This document shows, piece by piece, positions 25,884 to 33,356 of a stretch of 43,435 bases of DNA (the stretch's first letter is position 1; every line of letters starts with the position of its first letter). Position numbers and translations under genes: made by a program. This DNA is from a virus. The DNA is taken from positions 1-43,435 of the IMG/VR virus record IMGVR_UViG_3300044997_000784. One strand, given 5' to 3'. Below the pieces are notes generated by a model. It was given only the letters and a program-made list of their open reading frames with translations, made no database searches and had not been told where the DNA came from.

Positions 25884-26635
25884 GCGACGGAGCCGCGACA
25901 CACGGGATCCACGTCTACCTCGGACGCGGTGGCCTCACGGCATCGCGTGCGCGCACCCTGCGTGCCCACGGTGTGCGCGGCGTCGTCGTCTGCGCGGAGG
26001 CCGTGGACGGCTGGATCGCCCCCACCGTTCGCGCCACCGAGTGGGGCCGCGCTGCGGCCGGCGAGGGCCTCGAGGTGCGCGCCTTCTCCTTCCCCGGCAT
26101 CACGCGCACGCGCGTGCCTCGCGCCGTGGCTGGCGACCTGCTGCGCGTTCTGCGCGCCGCGGGCGGCGTCGGTCCCATCCCAGACGTCGAGGCGCCCTAC
26201 GCGAGGCGCGGCGAGCTGCTCCGAGTGCTCCTCGACGCAGTGCACGAGCTCGCGACACCCGAGGAGCGCCGGCACATGGGCGTGACGACGCTAGGCCTCC
26301 CCAGCGCGCCGGGCGCGTGGCCGTGGCCCACGCTGATCGCGTGGATGCGCGAGCACCCCGAGTGCGAGCTGTGGTGGCAGTGCTACCAGCGGGCCCGCGA
26401 GGACCGGCGCGTCGATGCCGGTGTCCGCGAGCTCGTGAGCGCGATCGGCCCGCGCGTCGTGCCGCACGTGCGTGCGTACGAGACGACGGCCGCCGACCTC
26501 GTGGCTGACCTCGATCGCGCGTGCTCGCGTGACGGGCGAGTGGACGTCGAGGCCGCGGCCATCTGGTCGGACGCATCGCTCGAGCGCGACGAGCTCCAGG
26601 CGCTACGCGGCTGGACGCAGCGCATCGGGTGGTGA
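25880..26635 (+). CDS. TIM-barrel glycoside-hydrolase-like protein, endolysin candidate
   Basis: 251 residues with the strand rhythm of a GH25/DUF1906-like barrel: GIHVYLGRGGLT, VRGVVVCAEAVDGWI, LEVRAFSFPG, then IPDVEAPY (an acidic D-x-E motif in the expected catalytic position), GVTTLGLPS, CELWWQCYQR and VVPHVRAY. Such barrels in phages are often peptidoglycan hydrolases. No signal peptide is present, as for holin-dependent endolysins. No other muramidase or amidase was recognised in the window, which raises the odds that this is the lysin. The fold call is inference from pattern. Confidence 0.45.
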   Translation: MSDGAATHGIHVYLGRGGLTASRARTLRAHGVRGVVVCAEAVDGWIAPTVRATEWGRAAAGEGLEVRAFSFPGITRTRVPRAVAGDLLRVLRAAGGVGPIPDVEAPYARRGELLRVLLDAVHELATPEERRHMGVTTLGLPSAPGAWPWPTLIAWMREHPECELWWQCYQRAREDRRVDAGVRELVSAIGPRVVPHVRAYETTAADLVADLDRACSRDGRVDVEAAAIWSDASLERDELQALRGWTQRIGW

Positions 26636-26675
26636 GCGCGCGTCAGTCCGCGGGTCCCGCGCCCGTCGATCGGAC

Positions 26676-27086
26676 ATGACCGCCTGGTCGTCGCTCGCTC
26701 GCCACACCCCTCCGGTCCCGCCGCTGCCCCGCCCGAAGCTCCTGCGCCCCGCGCCGGTGCGTGACTCCCGAGCGGACGCACGCGAGGTCGCCGCGGCGTG
26801 GGCGGCGTACGCGTGCGGGGCCGCGACCGCGACGAAGATCCGCACCGTCGACGGCCCCCGGCGCGCCCGCGTCCTCTGGCGGGAAGGCTCGTGGGCTGTG
26901 ACGCTGCACGCCGGCCACGAGGCGCTCACGCTCGGTCCGCTCGGGCTCGCGGTGCCAGGTGTCTCGGGCCGCGAGGCCTGCGTAGAGCTCGCGGAGGCAC
27001 TCCTCGATGCCGGGCTGGGGCACGTCGAGGAGCCGGTGCCAGAGGTCGGCGTGATCGTCGAGGCGTGGCGGTCACGTGCCGGGTAG
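26676..27086 (+). CDS. Hypothetical protein, last late gene
   Basis: 136 residues, with a Pro-rich start (PPVPPLPRPKLLRPAPVR) and a small alpha/beta body (ARVLWREGSWAVTLHAGHEA). No family recognised. It ends the rightward late operon and overlaps the stop of the convergent HTH gene by 15 bases; no intrinsic terminator is visible between them. Confidence 0.55.
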   Translation: MTAWSSLARHTPPVPPLPRPKLLRPAPVRDSRADAREVAAAWAAYACGAATATKIRTVDGPRRARVLWREGSWAVTLHAGHEALTLGPLGLAVPGVSGREACVELAEALLDAGLGHVEEPVPEVGVIVEAWRSRAG

Positions 27087-27416
27087 CCGATGCCACCGCA
27101 TGGCCACGCCGTCCTCGACGGCCATCTCCGTCTCGATCAGCACGCCAGCTCGGCGCAGCGCCTCGAGATCGCGGTCGACCGTCGCACGCGACACGCCGAG
27201 CTGCTCCGCGATCTCCACCGAGCGCATCCCGTCCGCCGTCTCCGCCAGCGCTGCGACGAGCGCGAGGCAGCGAGACACGATGTGATCGCCGGGTCGGCTC
27301 GCGCGCACGTCCGTGAGCCACGCGTCACGCTCCCACCGCTCGGCTGCCCCGCGCACCGCGGCGACGATCCGGCGGTCTGGGCGCGACAGGCGGCGGCGAT
27401 CGGATGGTCTGCTCAC
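27072..27416 (-). CDS. Winged-helix transcriptional regulator (HTH_11-like)
   Basis: 114 residues. The C-terminal 60 residues form a clear winged helix (RSVEIAEQLGVSRATVDRDL, then EALRRAGVLIE), like the DNA-binding domain of DeoR/WYL-type regulators, but there is no effector domain. The GTG at 27416 overlaps the stop of the upstream gene (GTGA). It could regulate its own small operon or late genes; targets are unknown. Confidence 0.7.
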   Translation of the reverse strand: MSRPSDRRRLSRPDRRIVAAVRGAAERWERDAWLTDVRASRPGDHIVSRCLALVAALAETADGMRSVEIAEQLGVSRATVDRDLEALRRAGVLIETEMAVEDGVAMRWHRLPGT

Positions 27417-27847
27417 CGCGCCCGCCACCCACGTCCCGCGTCGATCGCTGCGACGGTAGCGGCCTCGCCGCTCCAGTACGCGTCCGCGAGCTCGCAGAGC
27501 GCCGGGCCCGCGAGCGGGTCGGCTGCGACGCGCGCGCAGAGCGCGGGCCACGTGTCGCCGAGGCCGCGATCGCGCACGATCTCGAGCGCGTCGTGCATCT
27601 CGCCCGCGACCGCTGCCGAGGAGCGCGCCATCGGATGGTCGAGCGATGCGCCGAGGAGCGCCGCTAGGGCGGCCTGCGCTTCCTCGCGCGACATGATGCC
27701 CGCGACGTAGCCTCGCGCCTGGTACGCGCGTCTGTGCGTCAGGAGCACGAGCCTCGAGAGGTACGCGCTGCCCGTCCGCGGCGGCTGCGCATCGAGAAGC
27801 GACGCGGCGTCGGCGTCGAGCGTGACCTGCACGCGGATGGCGGTCAT
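27413..27847 (-). CDS. Hypothetical protein, possible ribbon-helix-helix N-terminus
   Basis: 144 residues. The N-terminus (TAIRVQVTLDADAASLLDAQ followed by two helices) resembles a ribbon-helix-helix DNA-binding or antitoxin-type domain. The rest is helical (REEAQAALAALLGASLDH). The ATG at 27847 has a strong AGGAGA ribosome site. It is co-transcribed with the winged-helix gene downstream. Function not determinable. Confidence 0.6.
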   Translation of the reverse strand: MTAIRVQVTLDADAASLLDAQPPRTGSAYLSRLVLLTHRRAYQARGYVAGIMSREEAQAALAALLGASLDHPMARSSAAVAGEMHDALEIVRDRGLGDTWPALCARVAADPLAGPALCELADAYWSGEAATVAAIDAGRGWRAR

Positions 27848-27945
27848 TCGGGTGGTCTCCTGTCTCCGCGGCGCGTCCATGCGCCGCGTGATGCGCCCTG
27901 CCGGTAGCGAGCCGGTCCCGATCCTCTCGGGGCGCTGTGGTGCGA

Positions 27946-28233
27946 TCAGGCCTCGACGGTCACGCGGACGCGACCGGTGATGCAGTCCGCGGCCCACGTC
28001 GTGCCGCTCGCGCGGCGGCGGCGATCGGACTCGGACAGCGTGCGGACGATCTGCCCGTAGCCGCGCGGGAGGCCGCTGTCCTGTGCAAGCGAACAGCGTG
28101 CGCCGTACGCCTTCACGATGCCTCGGCCCATCGCCTCGGACTCGTCAGCGGCGCGGACGCGAACCTCGCGCTCCTCGTGCGAGCCGTAGCACTGGCGGAT
28201 GGTGACGGTGTAGATGCGGGTCGTGGTCGTCAT
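27946..28233 (-). CDS. Small hypothetical protein, first gene of accessory operon
   Basis: 95 residues, mixed alpha/beta (TRIYTVTIRQCYGSHEEREV, RVRAADESEAMGRG). The ATG at 28233 was chosen because a GGGAGA ribosome site lies 8-10 bases upstream. A good sigma-70-like promoter with an internal palindrome lies just upstream (28282-28310). No family recognised. Confidence 0.6.
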   Translation of the reverse strand: MTTTTRIYTVTIRQCYGSHEEREVRVRAADESEAMGRGIVKAYGARCSLAQDSGLPRGYGQIVRTLSESDRRRRASGTTWAADCITGRVRVTVEA

Positions 28234-28281
28234 GTCTCTGTCTCCCGTTTCGTCGCCGGGGTCCATCCCGTCGACTGCCTA

Positions 28282-28310
28282 GATATACATCCCCACGGTG
28301 TATGACGCAA
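28282..28310 (-). promoter_or_regulatory. Minus-strand promoter (TTGCGT-17-TATATC)
   Basis: On the minus strand, -35 TTGCGT (28310-28305) and -10 TATATC (28287-28282) are separated by exactly 17 bases in a local AT-rich patch. It would drive the 28233 to 27072 genes. Confidence 0.55.
28285..28303. promoter_or_regulatory. Operator-like dyad inside the promoter
   Basis: ATACA and TGTAT form a perfect 5-bp inverted repeat with a 9-base spacer, plus one further symmetric pair, lying across the promoter spacer and -10. Placement suggests repression, possibly autoregulation by the winged-helix or ribbon-helix-helix product of the operon. It does not match the GTGCC-N4-GGC operators elsewhere. Confidence 0.4.
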
Positions 28311-28353
28311 GGGCTGCCATGTCAATTTTCACGATCGCCAACAAAACACGGCG

Positions 28354-28391
28354 AAAAAAGATGCTCCCGCGCCGATGGACCGGCCGGGAGC
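28354..28391 (-). terminator. Intrinsic terminator (minus strand)
   Basis: Read on the minus strand, GCTCCCG and CGGGAGC form a 7-bp stem (28391-28385 with 28369-28363), followed within three bases by six T residues. It terminates transcription arriving from the 28810 gene or from the integrase side. Confidence 0.7.
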
Positions 28392-28507
28392 GTGGCTGCC
28401 GCGTGCCCGCGCGAGGAGATCACGCGCGGGCGGTGCGTCAGCGACGGTGAGGGTAGCACCAGCCGTCGATGTCGGCCGATACCGCGCGCATGACCGACCT
28501 ATCGTGC

Positions 28508-28810
28508 TCACGTCTCGTGCATCTGTGGTGGCCTCGCGCCCGCTGCGGGCTCCTCGTCGACGCCAGCGGTGCCGCGTGGCTCCTCGGCGGGCGACTCGTG
28601 CTCGTGAGCGTCGGGCGGTGCTGAGCGCCACACGTACGCGATCACCGCGTCCACCTCGCGCTGCGTCACCGCGTCGAGCGCCCACTGTGCAGCGTGGTGC
28701 ACGAGCCACGCGTCTGGCGCGGTGCCGTGGCGCGCAGCGTGGCGGGCGGACTCGAAGAGCTCGGCGCGTGCGGCGCGCGTGAGCTCGAGCGCGAAGGGGT
28801 CGGCAGTCAT
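28508..28810 (-). CDS. Hypothetical protein next to attP
   Basis: 100 residues from the ATG at 28810; an upstream in-frame ATG at 28849 would add 13 residues. The first 60 residues are helical (FALELTRAARAELFESARHA, later LDAVTQREVDAVIAYVWRSA). The C-terminal 35 are a Pro/Glu-rich disordered tail. It is followed by an intrinsic terminator. No family recognised. Confidence 0.55.
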   Translation of the reverse strand: MTADPFALELTRAARAELFESARHAARHGTAPDAWLVHHAAQWALDAVTQREVDAVIAYVWRSAPPDAHEHESPAEEPRGTAGVDEEPAAGARPPQMHET

Positions 28811-28841
28811 CCCGCGGCCTCCTCGGCGGCCCTCTGCGAAA

Positions 28842-28860
28842 GGCCACATTTTGGGCCACA
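28842..28860 (+). repeat. Integrase arm-type direct repeats, left arm
   Basis: GGCCACA occurs twice (28842-28848 and 28854-28860), exactly 12 bases apart. The same RGCCACA pair with the same period and orientation lies on the other side of the tRNA-like core, so these look like arm-type integrase sites. Confidence 0.55.
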
Positions 28861-28890
28861 GCTAGAGGGCGACGGGCGCGCGATCGACCA

Positions 28891-28937
28891 AGCGGGACAA
28901 GGGATTCGAACCCTCGACTTCAACCTTGGCAAGGTAG
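28891..28937 (-). pseudogene. tRNA-Gly (GCC) 3' half within attP
   Basis: On the minus strand the sequence has an anticodon loop TTGCCAA (anticodon GCC), the T arm GAGGG-TTCGAAT-CCCTT and a 3' acceptor strand GTCCCGC plus discriminator T, the canonical 3' half of tRNA-Gly. There is no D arm or 5' acceptor strand upstream, and the anticodon stem has a mismatch at position 28, so it is not a full tRNA. On integration it would rebuild the host gene's 3' end. Confidence 0.72.
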
Positions 28938-29026
28938 CCCGCACTGTGCGGCCGATCAGGGTTTCGCGCGTTTTCCTCGACGATCGCGCGTCACCGCGGG
29001 ACCGCGCGGGGCCATCCGAGACAAAG

Positions 29027-29048
29027 AAAGCCACAGGAAAAGCCACAG
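29027..29048 (+). repeat. Integrase arm-type direct repeats, right arm
   Basis: AAAGCCACAG occurs at 29027-29036 and again at 29039-29048, a 12-base period, matching the pair on the left arm in core sequence, spacing and orientation. Confidence 0.58.
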
Positions 29049-29057
29049 CACCGCCCA

Positions 29058-30164
29058 TCACGCGCCGCCCTTCACCAGCCGCAGCGCGCCAAGCGCCGCG
29101 GCTGCCTTCTCGTCCGCGTCGACGTGCGAGTAGTGCTCGCGCATCGCCTCGGTGACGTGCCCGGTGATGGCCTTCTGTACGTCTGTCGACGTGACCCTCC
29201 GCAGGAGGTCGTTCCACGTGTGCCGAAGCCCGTGCGGCGTCACCCGACGCACCTCGGCCGCCACGATCGCGCGCTGGAGGGCCTTGCTCGCCCAGGTGCG
29301 CGAGCGCGGCTTACTCGCCTCGGTGCACCACACGAGCTGGCATGCGACCGAGCGGCGGCGCATCTCGCGGGCACGGTGCTGCTCGAGGATGGCGCGGAGT
29401 TCCGGCACGCACGGCACGGTGCGCGACCGCTTGCTCTTCGTGATGTCGCGCGCGCGCCCCCGCCACTGCGAGCGCCGGATCCGGATCTCTGTCTCGCCGA
29501 GGTCGTGCCACTGCAGTGCGCTCGCCTCGCTCCAGCGCATTCCCGTGAGCGCGAGCGTCAGCAGCATCGCGTAGACGCCCAGGTCGAGTTCGCGCATCGC
29601 GAGGAGCACGCGCCCGAGCTCGTCGGCTGAGAGAGCCTTGCCGTCGGACCGCGGCAACTCCGCGACCTGACGCACGCGCGCGGCCGGATTCGGGAGCTGC
29701 AGCTCGGCCGCAGCGTCGGCGAGGATCTCTCGCAGCACGCGGAGATGGCTGTTCGTCGTCGCGGGCGCGGAGACCTTCGCGATCGTGTCGCGCCACGTCA
29801 CGATGTCGACGGGCTGGAGCGCATCGAGGAAGAGGTCGCCGAGCCTCGGGAGGATGTGCAGGAGGATCGTGCGCCCGTACCGATCCACGGTGCTCGGCGC
29901 GAGCTCAGCGCCCTTTCGCGTCAGCCATGAGGCGGCGTACTCGCTCAGCCGCATCCGTTGTGGCCGCAGTCCGGCCAGCTCGAGCTCGAGCGCGCGCAGG
30001 CGCAGCGTCGCCGCGTGGGCTGGCGTCGGCGCGTCCGCCGTCGACCACGTGTCCACCTTCCGCTTCCGTAGGCCCGTGCGCGGGTCGCGGAAGGCGCTGA
30101 TCGTGCGGAAGCGTCCGTCGGGCAGCCTGTAGACGCCGGGGTGCTTCGTTCGCTGCATGGTCAT
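29058..30164 (-). CDS. int: Tyrosine-family integrase
   Basis: 368 residues. An N-terminal arm-binding domain (about 8-45), a SAM-like core-binding domain (70-165) and the catalytic domain are present. Catalytic residues: R210 (GMRWSEA), a Lys around 243-245, H311-x-x-R314 (HGLRHTW), H336 (ITGHVTEAM) and nucleophile Y345 (HYSHV). It would recombine attP (adjacent, 28842-29048) with a host tRNA-Gly gene. The ATG at 30164 is used; MTMQ offers a second ATG at 30158. The frame overlaps the excisionase frame heavily. Confidence 0.9.
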   Translation of the reverse strand: MTMQRTKHPGVYRLPDGRFRTISAFRDPRTGLRKRKVDTWSTADAPTPAHAATLRLRALELELAGLRPQRMRLSEYAASWLTRKGAELAPSTVDRYGRTILLHILPRLGDLFLDALQPVDIVTWRDTIAKVSAPATTNSHLRVLREILADAAAELQLPNPAARVRQVAELPRSDGKALSADELGRVLLAMRELDLGVYAMLLTLALTGMRWSEASALQWHDLGETEIRIRRSQWRGRARDITKSKRSRTVPCVPELRAILEQHRAREMRRRSVACQLVWCTEASKPRSRTWASKALQRAIVAAEVRRVTPHGLRHTWNDLLRRVTSTDVQKAITGHVTEAMREHYSHVDADEKAAAALGALRLVKGGA

Positions 30165-30360
30165 GGAGACGGGCCCTCGTCGAGATGAACGCGTCAAGCG
30201 TGGCAGGTCGGAACAGCGCGATGCCGTGAGGCCCACGCCCGTCGGGCACGAGCAGACCGCGCGCGATGGCCTTCCGCACACCCGACGCCGAGCGATACCG
30301 CAGGTAGGCCGCGGCCTCCTCAGTCGTGAGGTACGGTGACGTGCGCGCGGGCTCGGTCAC
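29905..30360 (-). CDS. Excisionase-like HTH_17 protein
   Basis: The first 60 residues (PYLTTEEAAAYLRYRSASGV, then RKAIARGLLVPDGRG and LFRPATLDAFI) are a clear HTH_17/MerR-like excisionase domain. The GTG at 30360 overlaps the upstream stop (GTGA). After residue about 66 the frame runs on to 29905, overlapping the integrase coding sequence by 260 bases with low-complexity Arg/Ala/Pro-rich sequence. Either the protein really carries that tail, or a sequencing or indel difference hides an earlier stop. It would direct excision with the integrase. Confidence 0.6.
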   Translation of the reverse strand: MTEPARTSPYLTTEEAAAYLRYRSASGVRKAIARGLLVPDGRGPHGIALFRPATLDAFISTRARLHDHAANEAPRRLQAARRTLPHDQRLPRPAHGPTEAEGGHVVDGGRADASPRGDAAPARARARAGRTAATTDAAERVRRLMADAKGR

Positions 30361-30566
30361 GGCTTGCCTCGCAGCGGGCACCACTCGGGCGGCTCGGCGT
30401 CGCGCTCCACAGCGCGCGATCGCGGGTCTCTCTCGCACCAGATCCCGCTAGACCGCTCTGCCTCGCACCACCCACACTCACCGCACGTGGCGATCACAGA
30501 CAGCGCGCGCACGGCGCCGGCGATGTTGGTACACGCGTCACCGTCCGCGAGATCGTCGCGCGTCAT
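30357..30566 (-). CDS. Small zinc-ribbon-like protein
   Basis: 69 residues with cysteines arranged CGECGWC, later GIWCERD and WCPLR, likely binding zinc. The ATG at 30566 overlaps the upstream stop (ATGA) and its stop overlaps the excisionase GTG. Short cysteine-rich proteins are common in phage early operons; function unknown. Confidence 0.6.
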   Translation of the reverse strand: MTRDDLADGDACTNIAGAVRALSVIATCGECGWCEAERSSGIWCERDPRSRAVERDAEPPEWCPLRGKP

Positions 30567-31378
30567 CGCGCACCCCGCTTCTCTGCCGCGCGACCGCGGA
30601 GCCAGTCGGCCCACTGGCGGTACCCTGGGATCGGCGCGCATGCGCGCGGGTCGTCAGCGTCTCGCGCCGCCTCCTCGAGCGCCCTCGCCTCCACCTCGCG
30701 ATCGTGCGCTGCCGCGAGGTCTTCGGGGTCCGCGGCGAGCGCGCGTTCCCACGCAATACGCGGCTCCGGGTCATGCCACCGCGTGAGCGCGAGCGATCGG
30801 TCGTAGTTCCGACAAACCTCCCGCAACTCCGCGAGCGCTGCCGCGAGCGTGTCGCGCTCGCGCCCGTAGCGTAGCGCGTCCTCGCGAGCGTCATCGCACT
30901 GAGCGCGCCACGATTCCGCATCGGCGCGCGCCTCGTCACGCTCCTGCGTGCGCGCTGCGATCTCATCGTCGGCGACCTCGTCGCCATCGTCGCGATCTGC
31001 GTGCTCACGCTCCAGGTCGGCAAGCTTGCCGCGAACCTCGTCGCGCTCCGACGTGCGCGCAGCGATCTCCGCGCGCGCCTCGCGCAACGCCTGCTCGACG
31101 CGCGCAGCAAGCCACGTCAGCGACGGCTCGTACCTGGCCTCGTCGCCGTCGTGCTCGATGATCGCGGCGTCGATGCGCATCACGCACGCTTGCAGCGCCG
31201 CCAGCCGCGCCGTGTCCTCGCGCATGTCACGCGCCTCGCGCTCGGCCTCATCGACTCGCGCGAGCAGCGCGGCGTGAGCGCGGCGCGCCTCGTCGTCACG
31301 TCGTGCGGTGCGCGCCATGCGTTCGCTGCATGCGCGAGCGGTGCGGACCGCGAGCTCGCGGAGATCGTCGGCGGTCAT
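30563..31378 (-). CDS. Long coiled-coil protein
   Basis: 271 residues, highly charged. Residues 15-190 are predicted coiled coil (for example RVDEAEREARDMREDTARLA and ERDEARADAESWRAQCDDAR) with repeated AARTSERDE / AARTQERDE segments. The C-terminal 60 residues are Trp- and Arg-containing and probably globular. The ATG at 31378 is favoured over 31396 since it starts the conserved-looking TADDLRELA segment. It lies in the recombination operon between ParB-like and zinc proteins. Confidence 0.6.
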   Translation of the reverse strand: MTADDLRELAVRTARACSERMARTARRDDEARRAHAALLARVDEAEREARDMREDTARLAALQACVMRIDAAIIEHDGDEARYEPSLTWLAARVEQALREARAEIAARTSERDEVRGKLADLEREHADRDDGDEVADDEIAARTQERDEARADAESWRAQCDDAREDALRYGRERDTLAAALAELREVCRNYDRSLALTRWHDPEPRIAWERALAADPEDLAAAHDREVEARALEEAARDADDPRACAPIPGYRQWADWLRGRAAEKRGAR

Positions 31379-31396
31379 CGCGTCACCTCCGGCCAC

Positions 31397-33169
31397 TCAC
31401 GCCCCATCGCGCACCTCGCGGGCCGCGCGGGCCTTCTTCGTCGCCTTCTTCGCCTCGCTGGCCTTCGCCTTCACGGCGGCCTTCTCGGCCGCGCGCTCCT
31501 CGTCGGCAATCCGCTTCCGCGCGCGGGCCAGCACCTGACCAGGGTTCGTGCCGATGGCGTCGAGCAGCCGATCGATCCCGAGCGGTCCGTGCTGCTGTGA
31601 TGGGTGTTCCTCGAAGAGCCACTGCGACCGGAGCGCGGGTGTGGCGACGATCTCGAAGAGCAGCCCGCGGAGGTCGGCCGTCGACTCGGTGGCGATGACC
31701 CACGTCGCGAGAGCGCGCGCGTGATCTGTGTCCATCAGCTCGCGCCTGAGCTTGATTGCCTGGAGGTGCGCGGGGTCGGCGCGCGCAATCGCGACACGCA
31801 CGATCGCGCGCCACACGTCCACGGTCGTGCGCTCGTCGGTGGTGGCGGCGACGATCGCGGCGGCGAGGTCGTCCGCGGCTGCCCTCCGCGCGCGTTCCTC
31901 GCGCGCTTGCTTCTCGCGCTGCGCCTGGCGCTCGGCCTCTTGCTTCTCGCGCGCCCCATCGTCCTCCACGGCCTTCGCCGAGGGCGCGTTCGGAGCCGTC
32001 GCGCGAGCAGGCTCCTCCTCCTCGCGCTGGCTCCACGCACGCTCTCGCAGGTGGAGCACGCGCGCGGCCTCCGGCCAGTGGTCCTCGACGAGGTCTGCAA
32101 GGTGCGCCGCGCTCACCAGCCGCCCAACGTCGCCGTGATGGTCGACCGCGAGCGTCCACTCGGAGGGCTCCTCGCCGACCCGCGTGAGCGCCTCGCGCCA
32201 CGTCTCGGCGTGGGCCACGTCCTCGAGCACGTCCTCGAAGTCCTGGTCGTCGACGTCGCTGTCGAGGTCGAAGAACGCGCCCGTGTCGAGCGCTCGGTCG
32301 AAGAGAGGGCCCGCGAGCACGAGCGCGCCGCGCTTCTGCGCTGCGTCGACGGCCGCGCGCGCCTTGGTCGACCAGCACTCGGCGTCGAGGCACTGGTCCT
32401 CGCCCTCCATCTCGGCGAGCAGCGCGCGCTGGCTACCGCTCCGGCGCGGGCACGTCGTGCACGGGCCCGCGGACGGCACGAGGTTCTCGTCGTCGAGCGA
32501 CCATACGGCGAGCGAGACGCGACGCTGTGTGTCGCGCAGGAGCGCCGAGACGTCCGTGCTCGACCACGGGTCGTCGACGGCCTTCCGCGGCCGGTAGACG
32601 CCCTTCGCGATGCGCTCGGCGAGCTCGCGCTGTTGCTTCTCGTGCACCTGGGCAAGGAGCAGCGCCGAGCCCACGTGGATGCGGCCCGACTCCAGGAGCG
32701 AGCGCACCTCGGGCACGAGCTCGAGGAGTCGGAGACGCGACCGCACGTAGCCCGGCGTGCGGCCGATCCGGTCCGCGATGTTGTGGACCTCGCGGCCGAG
32801 CTCCATGAGGCGCGCGAACGCGGTCGCCTCGTCGAGCGGCGTCACGTCCTCGCGGTGGGCGTTCTCGACGAGGGCGGCCTCGAGGGCCTGGGCGTCGTCG
32901 AGCTCGCGCACGATGCACGGCACCTCGCGGAGGCCTGCCTTGCGCGCGCCGCGCAGGCGGCGATGTCCCGCGACGAGCTCGAACGGGAGGAACACGCCGG
33001 GCGGGCGCGGGTCCTGCGCGCGCGGTCGCACGAGCAGCGGCTCGAGGACGCCCTGCTCGCGGATCGAGTCCGCCAGCTCCTCGAGCGCGGCCTCGTCGTA
33101 GACGCGTCTGGGGTTGTGGGGGCTCTCGGCGATCTCCTCGATCGCGATGTCTCTCAGCGTCGTCTTCAC
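31397..33169 (-). CDS. Large ParB-like protein
   Basis: 590 residues. Residues 1-105 are a ParB/Srx N-domain (NPRRVYDEAALEELADSIRE, the phosphate-binding box AGHRRLRGARKAGL, NAHREDVTPLDEA), followed by a ParB-type HTH (NIADRIGRTPGYVRSRLRLL). A four-cysteine cluster (CTTCPRR then CLDAECW) follows at about 230-260. The C-terminal 200 residues are helical, Lys/Ala-rich. The GTG at 33169 has a strong AGGAGAAG ribosome site. No ParA partner was found, so plasmid-like partition is not implied. A CTP-binding clamp or DNA-organising role in the early operon is inference. Confidence 0.8.
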   Translation of the reverse strand: MKTTLRDIAIEEIAESPHNPRRVYDEAALEELADSIREQGVLEPLLVRPRAQDPRPPGVFLPFELVAGHRRLRGARKAGLREVPCIVRELDDAQALEAALVENAHREDVTPLDEATAFARLMELGREVHNIADRIGRTPGYVRSRLRLLELVPEVRSLLESGRIHVGSALLLAQVHEKQQRELAERIAKGVYRPRKAVDDPWSSTDVSALLRDTQRRVSLAVWSLDDENLVPSAGPCTTCPRRSGSQRALLAEMEGEDQCLDAECWSTKARAAVDAAQKRGALVLAGPLFDRALDTGAFFDLDSDVDDQDFEDVLEDVAHAETWREALTRVGEEPSEWTLAVDHHGDVGRLVSAAHLADLVEDHWPEAARVLHLRERAWSQREEEEPARATAPNAPSAKAVEDDGAREKQEAERQAQREKQAREERARRAAADDLAAAIVAATTDERTTVDVWRAIVRVAIARADPAHLQAIKLRRELMDTDHARALATWVIATESTADLRGLLFEIVATPALRSQWLFEEHPSQQHGPLGIDRLLDAIGTNPGQVLARARKRIADEERAAEKAAVKAKASEAKKATKKARAAREVRDGA

Positions 33170-33356
33170 GGTCTTCTCCTTCGCCGGAATCCCCACGCAC
33201 CGAATCGAACGGAAAGCTCCAGCGCGTCGTCGGTGGATGTGGCGAGGGAGGCCCGCCGACGCGCCCGCTGTGGGGGTAGGGTCGGCCGACGCGCAGCACG
33301 CACGACGGGCGTGTCGTGGTGCCGCGCGCCGACCTGCTCGGGTCATCCGAGCGTGA

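Larger units (their letters stand above)
28842..29048. other. attP attachment site (core plus two arms)
   Basis: The site comprises paired RGCCACA repeats on the left (28842-28860), a tRNA-Gly 3' half as core (28891-28937), and paired AAAGCCACAG repeats on the right (29027-29048), next to the integrase stop. This is the layout of a tyrosine-recombinase attP. Having both arms on one molecule means the sequenced form is not integrated at this site. The strand exchange point is not known; the symmetrical anticodon arm CAACC-TTGGCAA-GGTAG (28921-28937) is the likely place. Confidence 0.68.

Noticed and set aside
28891-28937. Functional tRNA-Gly gene
   Set aside because: Only the anticodon arm, T arm and 3' acceptor strand are present; no D arm or 5' acceptor lies at the required distance, and the anticodon stem has a mismatch.
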